From: Hyphochytrium catenoides
Lineage: Eukaryota; Sar; Hyphochytriomycetes; Hyphochytriales; Hyphochytriaceae
Length of the DNA: 49,607 nucleotides
Direction of reading: 5' to 3'
Assembly (NCBI GenBank): GCA_900088475.1
Contig: FLMG01001274.1
Span: 8,108 to 57,714 of the forward strand
Shown here one piece after another: positions 1-14,466 of this stretch. The notes below the pieces were generated by a model. It saw only the letters and a program-made list of their open reading frames with translations. It made no database searches and was not told the DNA's origin. A program made the translations under genes and the position numbers. How positions within the stretch are numbered: position 1 is the stretch's first letter; the number at the start of each line of letters is the position of its first letter.

Positions 1-50
<50 letters not shown>
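1..50. repeat. (TC)n microsatellite at the left edge
   Basis: About 25 uninterrupted TC dinucleotides open the window. CT-rich DNA continues to about position 175. It ends in a good splice acceptor (CAG at 178-180), so this tract is probably the 3' part of an intron of the signalling gene that follows. Confidence 0.9.
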
Positions 51-54
<4 letters not shown>

Positions 55-180
55 CTCTTTCCCTCTCTTATCCCTTTCGCTCTCTCAACCCTTTCTCTCT
101 AAAACACCCTCGTTCACCTGGCTCTCTCTTATGGTCCTTTCTCCCTCTCTTACCGCCATTCTTGTCCACAATCTTGGCAG

Positions 181-3100
181 AGACGACGCTTTCAGCCCAA
201 ATTCACCTTTACGCTCGAGGAAAGAAAGACTTCCATCCTCAGTTTTCTTAAAGATAAGAAAGAGCCATCGTTCTCCTCTCCCTTGTCCATCGACCGGCAA
301 GCAGTCGGTGTGAAGGGCGATAGGAGCAGCCCAATTGGCCAGGAAGTGGAGGAGGAGGACAACAGCAGCTCCAGCAGTGATGAGGAGGAGAGAGAGGACG
401 AGAAGAGAAGGCAACAGGACGACAAAAAAGCAACAAAGCCCAAATTTGGACCTAAATTCACCTTTAAGCCTCAAGAGATCACAGAAGCGCTGAAGGCCAC
501 CAGGGAGACTTCTCCACTTTCTCCTACCTTCAAGGCCCCAGACGGGCTTGGGAAGAAGGAGAGGAGAGAGAAAAGCGGAGAGATAGTGGACACGCCGAGG
601 AGAAGAAAGGCCAAACTTCAAGGGAGAGAGGCGGCAACAGTGGACGTCTCAGACCTGGGCGTGGAAGTGCTGGACGACGAGGAAGACTTTTTCCCCTCCG
701 AGTCAAGCTCTGGGGAAGGAGAACATGAGGAAGATGAACTCGAAGACTGGCTAGAAGAATTGGATGAGATGCCGGTAAGTAGCGGGCGGAAACAAGGCGA
801 CCACTGAAGGCCTTGAACATGAGAAGTTATAAGTTATAATCAATATGGTGAGGGAAGGGAGACCAAGGGACATATCGAGACCTAGAGCAGGGGGCGGACA
901 CATCTTTACACGGTTAACACCAGGATGGGAATCGATATGAGGGGCCGCGAACGGCTTCTAGATTAGGGGCAACAGAGATGGTTAGGTTAAACCCTTTGCT
1001 CAGCACATGTATGATGCAGGAAGAAAACGAGAAGACAGAACCGGAAAGTGGCACCGAGGACTCAGAAGACGAGCATCTCACCCCTTACCTGCGGGTACGA
1101 AGTCTCAGTAGAAATCCGGGTTGCTCTATGGACTCATTTTCTCTTCTTGCTTTGAATGAGCTTTCTCCTTAACATACGTCCCTGATGTTCATGGGGCAAG
1201 CAGTGTAAGTCTATCGGTTAACATGAACACTCTTCTACTTCTCTAGGCAAACAAAGGATTGTATCAGATCATGCGGCAGGTGCAGCTTATTGATAACTTG
1301 AGTCAGACGCAGCAGGAGCAGGTTCTGCAGGCACTAAAGCCTGGTAAGGTTCCCTTCTTATCTTCGATGATCATCAAAGCTCAACTTTGTGCCTTGCCTC
1401 TCTGGCTTTCTGATCTCCTCTCTCGACGCTGCTACCTCAAGCTACTTTTAAGAAAGGAGAAATCATTGTCCGCCAAGGAGATAGAGGAGATCGCTTTTAT
1501 CTGATAACCTCCGGAGAGGCTGTGGTGTCCAAGAAAGTGGATGATGAAGAGGAGGAGAGAATGATCACCCATCTCCATGTGGGCCACTATTTTGGAGAGC
1601 TAGCACTAATCTATGACGATCCTAGAGTACGGCACCCTTTACGGCGTCACTGCCTTGCTCTTTCAGATCCTCCTCTTTTAGTCTTCTCTCTTTCTCCCTT
1701 CGCCTTCCTATATATCTTCAATTCTGCTATGAAATACGATTAGACGCCAGTCCTTCGTGCGCCAAAAGGCTGACGCTTCTCGTCTTTCCGATTGCAAGGG
1801 CTCTTCCTTTCCCCTCAACCTCGCAAGCACTGATCAATTCTCCTATTTACGGTCTAAGATTCCGTGAGCTTGGTCTATTTACAATTATGCTTAGGTGTCT
1901 CTGGTCCATAATAGCCTTGCCTGATTGTTCTTTTCTTCTATCAACATCAGACGGCAACTGTGACGGCGGTGACCGATGTGCAGTGTGTCTTTCTGACCGC
2001 TGCAGACTTCAGTAGGGCAGGGCAAGTGCACCTTTCTCTTATTATGAAACAGGTGACCTACTCACTGCCGCAACTGTCGTTCTAGGCGCATTATCCCCTG
2101 TCTCTACGTGTCATCAGCCCTTCAGCTACTTTCTCGTCCCGTATTCTCTTCCTCTTTCGCTAGTGTTGTCATGGCTTCTTGCTTATAGATTCTTCTTCGT
2201 TGTCACACCTCTTTGTTGGTTGCCCGCGTTCTTCGCTTTCCCTACCGTGTATTGTCATCTGAAGCATGTTTGCCTGCAAGGTGCCTCTCCTCTCGCAACT
2301 TGACTCTCGCGAACAAGATATCATTTTGCGGATGCTCAAACCCGCCAACTTTAATGATGGTGACTACATCTGCAGACAGGTAAGAAGGGTGACATCTGTG
2401 TTGGCCCTTTGCCGACTGTTGTTGCGGGCCAAACTTGAATCATACTGCCCTTCGTATCAATATTCTGTCTATTTTCTCATGTGAGCTGTCATGCTGAGTG
2501 TTACTGTCTGTGGGTCTGGCTTGCTTTGTTCTTTTAGGGTGATGAGGGCGATCGGTTCTACATTATTACAAAGGGAGAAGTTGCCATCACCGAGAACCGG
2601 CCTGATGGGGCCGAGAAGGAGCTCACCAAAGTGTATGAGGTGAGTACGCCGACAGAGTGATAAAAAAAACTATGGGAGGCTTTTGAGGAGAACAAACATA
2701 CGTAGACATGAAGACAATGCCTCCTAACTGTCAAGACTAGAGAAGGGCATAGCAGTAGGGGGACAAGGGAGAGAAGTCCCTTACCAGCTGAGAAGATGAC
2801 GGCCTACAATATACTTCTCTAACTCTATTTGCCTTCCACAGGGGCACTGTTTTGGAGAGCTCGCCCTCATCCATAATGAACCAAGGGTATGTCTCGATTT
2901 TCTCACTGCCTCTCGTCGACCTTGACCACCATTTTTCTGCCTTTTCGGTCCTGGCCCTCTAACCTTGCCCATGGTCGCCTCTTTACGCTATAACGTACTC
3001 GCCTATGGGGGACCGGGTGACTTCTCATCGGATGGCTGGCTGTCTTCTTAGTCCTAGCCTGGGCCTTGCACGTTGCACCCCAGAATGCCGTTCTCCTTTT

Positions 3101-6100
3101 CTTCACTTTGCACGATAGCAACCCGGCGAGGTCCCTGTTTTCCAAAATGCCCTGAAGCTTTTGCCATCTCTTACCTTGTTTGTGGGTCTCTATTACCTTG
3201 ATGCTTCATTTTCGAGTGCTAGAGTGCTATCTTCCGTGGCAGGCATCGTTTCTCTCTTCACTGTTCATAATATCTCTTTGCGACCAAGGTTGCGAATGTC
3301 AAGGCCGTAGGTCATGTCAAGTGCATGTATCTCAGCAAGCAGGATTTTCAAAAAGCGCTTAGCACTGAGAAGTTCCAGAAGTATATTGAGAAGTTCTCAG
3401 AACAAAGAAAGAAGACCCGTGCCTTGCGGTCTTTGAAGAACAATGAACAGAAGACTGAGGCTCACGCTACATTGTAAGATTAGCGGGAATCAGGGAGGCC
3501 ACCGTCCCTCGTATCGCTGCGACTCTCATTTCACTCCTTGATTGTCTGTCCCTGCGGCGACTCTCCTTTCACTCCTTGATGGTCGGTTCCCTTAATCCTT
3601 AGCCGTTCCTCTATCTCAAACGAGACCGCCAGGGCGATAAGGCTCATTGTCTCCCGATAAGCTATAGCTCCTGGCAAAATAGTCATCCCTCTCTCTTCAG
3701 ACTTGTACAGCGAGCTAATTGGTTCTCTGCTGATCTCCGTCAATCTTGCACCTGTTCCTTTCATTGACCTTCCTAACAAACGTCGGTTGGCTTCACTTAC
3801 AGGTCGCGAGACAGCTCCTCGGAGCCAAGGACTTCTAGCTCCTTTGCTAGGTGGGGGTAATTCTTGATACTTTGTGTATCTGTTGTCACTGGTGCACACC
3901 TGGGTGTGAACTTGCTCGTCTAGTGCCATGGCTTGCCGTATTATGACTGTTCATATCTAGTACATTTGGTCCTAGTGTCTACTCTCCTCTGGCTGAGTTC
4001 CAACGGTTGGAGCGTCCGAGCCAACCATTGGTTCACTCTTGATAAACTTTCTCTTCTTCAGCTCAACGATTGCTTATTCATTTTAGGGATCTCAGTTCCC
4101 CTAACCTTCATCCACCTCTGCCTGCACTGTCTGCTCCTGCACTACCCTCTACTTCTTAGCCTAAAGGAGACCAACAAGCTCGTGAAGTTGCGCCTAGCGA
4201 ATGGTAACAAGGTAGTAAACAAATACGTAATCAAGAGAGACCTGGGGAAAGGCACCTTTGGTCGAGTAGTGCTAGGCCAAAGCGAAGATAACGGGAAGCT
4301 GTACGCCATAAAAATTCTCAGCAAGAGCTTCTCACAGCATTTACTAGGGAAGAATAGGCCTTTAGAGGTAAGTTAGAGCTGGACCCTTCGCCTCCACTTT
4401 TTCTTTCTGCTGCACCGCTTCCTCCTCCGCTCCCGTTGCTCCTTGCTCAATTTCTTTCCCGGTAGTCCCGAGACTCGTCAATAAAAGACTATATGATTGG
4501 ATAGGGTGAGATGCACAGGGAGATCGCTATCATGAAGAAGCTGAACCATGAGAATATTGTCAGGTTGTATGAGGTCATAGATGACCCGTCCTCGCATAAC
4601 ATCTATCTTGTCATGGTACGAAATCCGTCCTAGCTTATCCTGGCTCTCTTCCCTTCTTCTCTCCCTCTCTTAATCTCAATATCTCGGTTCCTCTTGTCTT
4701 TCCTGGTTCTCTCATTTTTCTTGGTCTTCCTTGCTTCCTCGTTTACTCAGCTGGGTGAATCGTACTTTGCTTCGTCTTCTTCACTTGTTGATTGGAACTC
4801 CCAAACCTGGCATGACTTCTGCTCCCTGTCAACCTCTAGGAATATTGCGAAAAGGGACCGTTGATGGGAGGAAAGGCATGCATCGACCCCTATCCAGAGG
4901 AGATTGCCCGCAAGTATTTCGTCCAGCTAATTCATGGCATTAGGTATTTACACTTCCAGGTGCGTGCGAAAAAGAGAAAGAAATAGAGATTCGAAGGTGA
5001 TGCCAAATGGTAGCGTCTAGGAGCAGTAGCTTATAGTAGCGGACAAAGTGGGAGCTGAGGAACGAGTCAAAGGACTATGAGCCCAATAACCCAAACGAAA
5101 AGATGGGAGAGAGAGAGAAGGGGAGAGACAGATGGAGAGTCGCCCTCTTAATGTCTCGCTTCCTCCCTCCTTCTGGCGTCTCCTTGTGACTTGCAGCAAA
5201 TTGTCCATCGTGATCTGAAGCCAGAGAACATCTTGTTGTCTGCAGATGACAAGGTGAAGATCAGTGACTTTGGGACTGCCAGAGCTGTCATCAATGAGGA
5301 GTTCCTTACCGAGGTGAGGGGCGACTGCGCTATTTAGCCTTGGGCGTTGTCCTGGGACACGAAGCAGTTTGATGGCTATCACTGAACTTGTCACTCCTCT
5401 AACTAGTCTGCGCTGCGCCGATACGTCTCTTTTATCTGTAAGGTTAAAGGTACACCAGCGTTTATGGCTCCAGAGCTTTTAGATGTGAATGCGCGCTATG
5501 CCGGGCCTGCAGTAGACGTTTGGTCTCTTGGAGCCACCTTGTATATGATGGTACGTGCTCCAACCTTCGCCGTGCAGCAGGAGAGCCTCAGCAATACAGC
5601 TGCCTTAAGGGACTCTCCTTCTTATTCCTCTTGGGAGTAGAGCAGAAAGCCTTTGACAGTCTATCGATCATGGCGTATCTTGTTCCTTGACCATTTCACT
5701 TCAAGGTTATCGGCCGTCCTCCTTGGCTAGCAGACAACGAGATCGTTTTGGCTGACCGTGTGCAGCATGACGAGTTGACCTTCCCAGAGGAGCCGCAGCT
5801 AGATCCGCACCTACGGAACTTGCTGCAGAGAATGCTAACTAAAGACCCGGCAAGGCGGATCACGCTCAACGAGGTTAGATACCGTCAAGGCTTCCTGTTC
5901 CCACTGTCTATCGTTCTCAATTCCCTGTCTTATCTCCTTCTCAAACCTAGCACTTCTGCTGTCTTTTCAAGGGAGGGGCACAGCTTTTTGAGCGAATAAG
6001 TCTGCTGATGGTTCCCACTTTCTCTCTTTTCCTCCCTTTCTCTTATGCTCCTGTTTTCTGGACTTAGGTTGCACAGCATGAGTGGGTCACTTGTGAAGGC

Positions 6101-9100
6101 ACAGACGCCTTAGTGTTCGACGAGTATGGCGCAGCTGATGAGCTGACAGTCAGCAGAGAGGAGAGCGCAGATGCCATCAGCGAGCTGCCTCAGAGAGTGA
6201 ACGTCCAGCACCTGGGCGACTCCCTTGCGCATGCACACTCTCTCTTGGCGGACGCGCAAGCGGGTCCAGCGCCGTCGGGCAAGCTATCTGTGGTCCTCGA
6301 GGTACGACAACACAGAGGGTATGCAGACGTGAAACAAAGAAAGACTGAATGGAGAGACGAGCTTGGGTAGGAGCAATGCAAGGACACGTGATTGGCTTGA
6401 CAGAGAGCTAGCTGGTGGTATCCTCAAGTTATTGGAGTGGATGCTTTATCCGATGTCTCTTGCTGCCATATCCCTTCGCTGATACTGCAGGGCAACAAAG
6501 CTATCCTACAGCCTCGCCCTTCCGGAACTCCGACATCCTTGGGCTCTACTGGCAGTATGACTGACCCTTCCTATGAGACTCGGAGAGTCATTGGTAGGCA
6601 CCGACTTGTCTAATTAGCGTGGCGCATTCATATCGTGGCTGTACTTGCTTTCTCTCCTTTCATTATTGTGCAAAAGCTCATAATGCTCTTTCAAGATCTT
6701 TCAAAGGTCTAGCGCTCTATTGGGCTTTGCAATCCCAAGGAATCCTACTTGCCACTTTGAGTCAACGTGCCGGCCACCTTTTTCCTTCGTCTGACTATCG
6801 CGCTTCATTTCGTTCGTAGGTGGTTGGAGGAAGCAAAAGGTCCTGGAATATCTAGCGGGACATGAAGGTCTAAGCGAGAAGGCGCGAGAAGTGCTAATGG
6901 ACCAGAATAACACACGTAGGAGAAAGTACCGATCTTGCTATTTGTGATCCCGCTAAGATCGTTTTCTTGGTCCTTGGATGGTTGTTAGCTGGCTAATAGC
7001 CCGTCATTCGTCGTCCTTGATGATGTGCCATCGCTAACCGTGCTACTTCTGGCCCACCGCTCTTTTGTCTCCTTCGTAGGCAAGATTGTTTTTGCTCCTA
7101 ACCAAACCGAGGTTAGCGAGATTGTCCTGGCACAACCCTCGTCTCCCGCTAGAAAAAGTGGGCGCTCCTCTCCCACAGGCACGGCGAAAAGTCTGGAGAC
7201 AAGAACTTTATCCAGAAAGAAGGTAAAAGAAGTTGAAGAAAGCTTTGGACCCGGGTCCTGGAGGTTGGGAAGAGAGGGGTCGCCTCCGTGCTCATCGTTG
7301 TAATTGGATTGGCACCACTGACACGAACTGACTGCATAGGACTTTCTGATGATGACGGCGGAGGTAATGAAAGGCAGCAGCGGGGAGATTCAGGCACGGA
7401 AGGTTCTTTTCCAGCCGAAAGAGAACTTTTCGCACGCGTCGGCAGCTTCAGGGCTCACAGACGGAGGAAGGCTTTCATCAAAGGTGTGACGGGGCAAAAC
7501 GACTCAATGAATAACAGGGAGGGACAAGCTATTGCTCTTATTGCTGCCCGCACTATCTTCGTTATTCCTTCACATTGCCGTGATTGCCATGCCGTTTCAC
7601 CCTTCGGCTTTTCTTCTTCGTTGTCTTTCCCACACCGCGTTGTCACTTGTTAAAAGGCGGGCTGTTCCTTCTTGAGCTTTCTAAGTGTAAAAGAGCGCCC
7701 ATCCCACCCTGTACACAATCCTCTTCTTCTCTTATGCCTTCCAGCATTCTGCACCTCATTGTCCTATTATCTTCAGGAGCTCCGACGGAGGACTGGCAGT
7801 GGCTCACAGAGCATGCGAAGATCTTCTCATCACGGCTCCTTTACCTCCTCCCCACAAAGAAAGGAGAGTGCTGACTCCTCCCAACAGAGCAGCTCCCCTA
7901 TCCCGCTTTCCGCGGCCTCTAATTCCTCCTTCTCATCCTCCCAAGCTCATATGAAGCCCTGGCAAGAGAACGGCGACATCTTTGATGATGAAGCCATGGG
8001 GGCCGTCGTGGTAGAAGAGGAAGAAGAGGGAGAAGGAGAAGTGAGCGAAAGCGACAGTGACCTAGGCAGTGATCTTGACGAAGTGGCCGAGGACGTGGAT
8101 ATCGAAGACACATTCAATGAGCTCATTCATACGCCACGGTGGGTAAAAAGACTCTCTTCTCTTGTGCCTTTATTCTCCTTCTTCCACTTCCTTTAACATA
8201 ACGTTTCGCCTTTTTTCTCTCTCTTTGTGTGCCCTTTTCTCTCTCTTTTTGTGGCTCTCTCTGTCTCCGTCTGTCTTCTTGATTGAGTCCCACTTGTCCT
8301 TACCTTTTGCCGCGTATTTGGCATTTTCGCGTATCAGAGAGCTGGACGATGAACAAGACGATGAAGAGCTCCAACCTTTAAAAAGCAGCAGCAGTTGTCT
8401 TCAAGTCACTGCAGGAAAAGAGAAGTACAACTCTATCCTCGGGTTGAGAGTATGTTCTGTCGGAGAAAAGGGAGTTAGAGAGACGATGGAGGACTGCCAC
8501 ACTGTCATTCCCAGCTTGACAGATGTACGTGTCGCCGCTTACTCTTATATTCTCTCTCACCTATCGGACACAGCTTTATCAATCTTGTTGTCCGCAGCTT
8601 CTAGCTCTCACACAGTTGGTCGTTGGCTGGCTGTGTCCCCTGTTCCTCTCGGCTTCTGTTGGTAGTCTCTCATTGCCATCTCTAAGTCTTGACCTTCTTG
8701 ACCCTCTAGACACCACTCGAGTGCCCCGGAGACGCGAAGGCATCCTTCACTCTTCCTTCTTCTACCTATGGATCTCTCGGCTATTTCGCAGTCTATGATG
8801 GACACAATGGATCTTCAATCAGCGCTTTCTTGAGAGAAAACCTCCATTTATATATCGCCCACGCCATCCTGAGGCACAAAGAGAAAGGAGGAGACCTTAA
8901 CAATATTGAAGATCCTATCAAAGTGGGGTGTGCTAATGCTGAGAGCAAGGTAAGGCCCGCAGCAGCGTAAGAAATGTCTTGGTCTCTCTTTTGGACGTCC
9001 CTACCTCCGCCAGCTCCCTGGTCCCAATACCTCTTGTCTCCCGCCTTCAGTTCCATACGTGTCCCTCGCCCTTCCTACCAATAGCTTCCCCTTATCAGCC

Positions 9101-10480
9101 CAAGATCCTTCACTGTTAACGGTCATCTCTCTGCCAAGGTGCCATTGCTCTCATATGCTGAAATGACTTCTTTGGTACAGTGTCTGCTGTTTCGCCTGTA
9201 TCCTGGCCGCTCACGCCTCAATTCTCGGTTCTCTCTTCACGCCTCCTTTCCCTGCTGCTGACGCAGATTCTAGAGTTTGAGCACGTTCGGCAGTTAGAGT
9301 ACTCTCGCTCAGCGGCGCGCCGAGGCCTTTCTTCTCCTGTCCATTTTGCAGGGTCCACCGCAGCTGTCCTCGTCCTGCACAGACCCCCGGGAGAGAGTAA
9401 GTGTTACTCTAGATAGAGAGAAGGCCAAAGGAAGGAAGGAGGCGGGACTCTCTCCCTCTCTCATGGTTCAACGTTCGCTTACTACTTGCTCTCGTCTTTA
9501 GAGGAAATCCGGGCCTATGGAGTCAATGTAGGGGACAGCCGCCTGGTCCTTTCGAGAGGAGGAAAGGCACTATCTTTATCTGACGACCACAAGCCTACCA
9601 ATGTAAAAACTGTCTTACTCTATTAGCATTTGTCCGTCTCCTTCTCCCTTTCAGCTCAATTTTGGATGCTTTATCCCTCGTACTGACCAGTTTCCATTAC
9701 TTTCTTTTCGTCGAGTCTTCCAACATAGACTCTCTCTGCAGAGTAACATCTAACTCTAAAGCACACGATCTGGCTCTCTGCTTCTCACGTTCTATACGTT
9801 CACAGCCATCCGAAAGGAAACGGATTGAAAGCTGTGGCGGCTGGGTTCATAACGGCCGGCTAAACGGCGTGCTGGCCGTGTCTAGGGCCTTCGGAGATGT
9901 AATGCACAAGGAGGAGAATAACCCTCTCATAGCTATACCGGTGAGTCCATAAGAATCTTGCTAGCCCCACGCCTGAGTGAGGCTTCGGAGATTGAAAGAA
10001 AGCATGCTGATGAAAGTATAGTGAGACGAGAATAAAGAACAGGCGTGTTCTTTTCATAGCAAAGGAACTGACCTTTCTTGCTGCAGGAGATCCACATTGA
10101 GACCCTAGGTCCTGAGGACGACATGGTCATTTTGGCCAGCGACGGCGTTTGGGACGTCCTTTCCTCTCAGCAGGTAAACCGCCAACTGTCTTGACCTCTG
10201 TCGCTTGATGCAGGTTCCTTCTCATTCCTTTAGGTCCCGTGTTTATGCCGACCAGTTGACTGATGAGACTTTTTGGCTAACTTTGGCTGATCTCCTTGTC
10301 GCTACCTTCCTCTTCGCTTTCTTTTAGAGTGTGAACTATGTCCGCAGACGTCTAGCAGAGCACAGGGACCTGCAGGTGGCAGTCTCGGAGTTAGCAGCAA
10401 AGGCTGTCAAAATATTTAGCCATGACAATGTCTCAGCGATCGTCGTCGCTCTTCAGCAAACAGAAGACGCTGCTCCATAG
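181..10480 (+). CDS. Cyclic-nucleotide-binding / CaMKK-type kinase / PP2C fusion protein (5' end off window)
   Basis: About 1470 residues are visible. Exons are 181-774, 1020-1094, 1247-1343, 1442-1626, 1951-about 2025, 2281-2379, 2538-2639, 2842-2886, 3289-3473, 4160-4367, 4505-4615, 4840-4959, 5197-5313, 5443-5550, 5706-5873, 6068-6301, 6491-6593, 6820-6915, 7080-7222, 7340-7483, 7777-8138, 8338-8524, 8710-8949, 9267-9396, 9502-9602, 9806-9940, 10087-10173 and 10328-10480. In order they encode an acidic N-terminal region, two CNB domains (cassettes [16 protein letters not shown] and [16 protein letters not shown]), a complete kinase ([23 protein letters not shown]) and a complete PP2C (ETMED, YDGHNG, ASDGVWD, SHDN). 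The kinase resembles CaMKK/SNF1-activating kinases (GTPAFMAPE, then FPEEP before [11 protein letters not shown]). All junctions keep phase except the one after 1951-2025, where a short linker exon may be missing. The reading frame is open upstream to the acceptor at 180 and has no ATG, so the gene starts off-window. The CNB-to-kinase join is the least certain link; the kinase-to-PP2C join is firmer. It probably senses cAMP or cGMP and sets the phosphorylation state of unknown targets. Confidence 0.82.
1247..3473 (+). other. Tandem cyclic-nucleotide-binding domains A and B
   Basis: This is the sensory part of the fusion gene. Domain A runs from the exon at 1247 to about 2025 and domain B from 2281 to 3473. 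Both have the glycine pairs of the beta-barrel ([11 protein letters not shown] and [11 protein letters not shown]) and a phosphate-binding cassette with the conserved Glu and Arg. In A the residue after that Arg is Thr, the residue used by PKG to favour cGMP; in B it is Val. I see no clear RRxS/A pseudosubstrate site just upstream of A, as a PKA regulatory subunit would have. A lysine/arginine-rich stretch follows B and leads to the kinase. Confidence 0.85.
3516..3591. repeat. 38-bp tandem duplication
   Basis: Two adjacent copies (3516-3553 and 3554-3591) share GCGACTCTC, then TTTCACTCCTTGAT and GTC. They lie in the 686-nt stretch between the CNB exons and the kinase exons, which I read as an intron. 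Confidence 0.8.
4160..6130 (+). other. CaMKK-type protein kinase domain of the fusion gene
   Basis: Seven exons encode a full catalytic domain. The P-loop is GKGTFG, the ATP lysine is in YAIKIL, the catalytic loop is HRDLKPEN, the magnesium loop is SDFG and the P+1 region is GTPAFMAPE. After subdomain IX comes a segment like CaMKK ([20 protein letters not shown]) and then the helix AQHEWVT. The family phosphorylates AMPK/SnRK1- or CaMK-type kinases. No exon here supplies an in-frame ATG: the open frame upstream of the P-loop runs to 3933 without a methionine, so an upstream exon must provide the start. Confidence 0.85.
8338..10480 (+). other. PP2C-type protein phosphatase domain of the fusion gene
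   Basis: Eight exons give an almost textbook PPM/PP2C fold: [80 protein letters not shown] and [12 protein letters not shown]. The aspartates that bind the metal pair are present. The usual DGHGG is DGHNG here. The stop is TAG at 10478-10480. The PP2C has no ATG of its own at its start; its first exon (8338) joins the acidic exon 7777-8138 with matching phase. Confidence 0.9.
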
Positions 10481-10942
10481 TCAACCGTGAAGATATAGCT
10501 CTTTCTGCTTGGTTAGAGTCTCTGCACGGCATTATTATGGAATATCTCAGATGTCAAGTCTCACAGAGAAACGTGTGGGGCTATGGGCATAGTAACATCA
10601 TCATAAGTATTGATTAGGAGACCTTGTCCTCGCTTGAATATAGGAGATTTAGGGAAAGAAGAAGACTAAGTGAGCTAGGCTCGCGACGCGAACAGTAGAA
10701 GAACTCAGGAGAGGAATGATAGCAGGATAGAGATGTAGAGAGTACGGCAGGCAATCACTTCCACAGAGACTGCCTCTCAAGCACCAGCTTCGAATATAAC
10801 TCTCTATCCCCTTCCTACCACGAGCTAGGGAGTAACAAGTAGCGTACTCAGGAGACGAAGAGAAGAGGAGGATGTCAAGGCTCGCTTTGCCTTTCTGAAT
10901 TGAAAGACCGAGGTACTACCTCCCTCTCTTTCATCCCGTTTT
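10481..10942. other. Convergent 3' intergenic region
   Basis: Non-coding spacer between the stop of the kinase-phosphatase gene (+) and the stop of the CDK gene (-). It should hold both 3' UTRs. I see no RNA gene or repeat in it. Confidence 0.6.

Positions 10943-14466
<3,524 letters not shown>

Noticed and set aside
283-807. Open frame starting at 283 as a separate gene start
   Set aside because: The codon at 283 is TTG, the frame is open further upstream, and a splice acceptor lies at 180. It is better read as an internal exon ending at 774.
3475-3477. TAA as the end of a two-CNB regulatory-subunit gene
   Set aside because: It overlaps a good donor (GTAAGA) and the spliced reading joins the kinase in phase. 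Not excluded, so it is discussed as a finding.
8143-8148. GTAAAA at 8143 as donor of the linker exon
   Set aside because: It leaves phase 0, which does not match the next acceptor; GTGGGT at 8139 gives the right phase.
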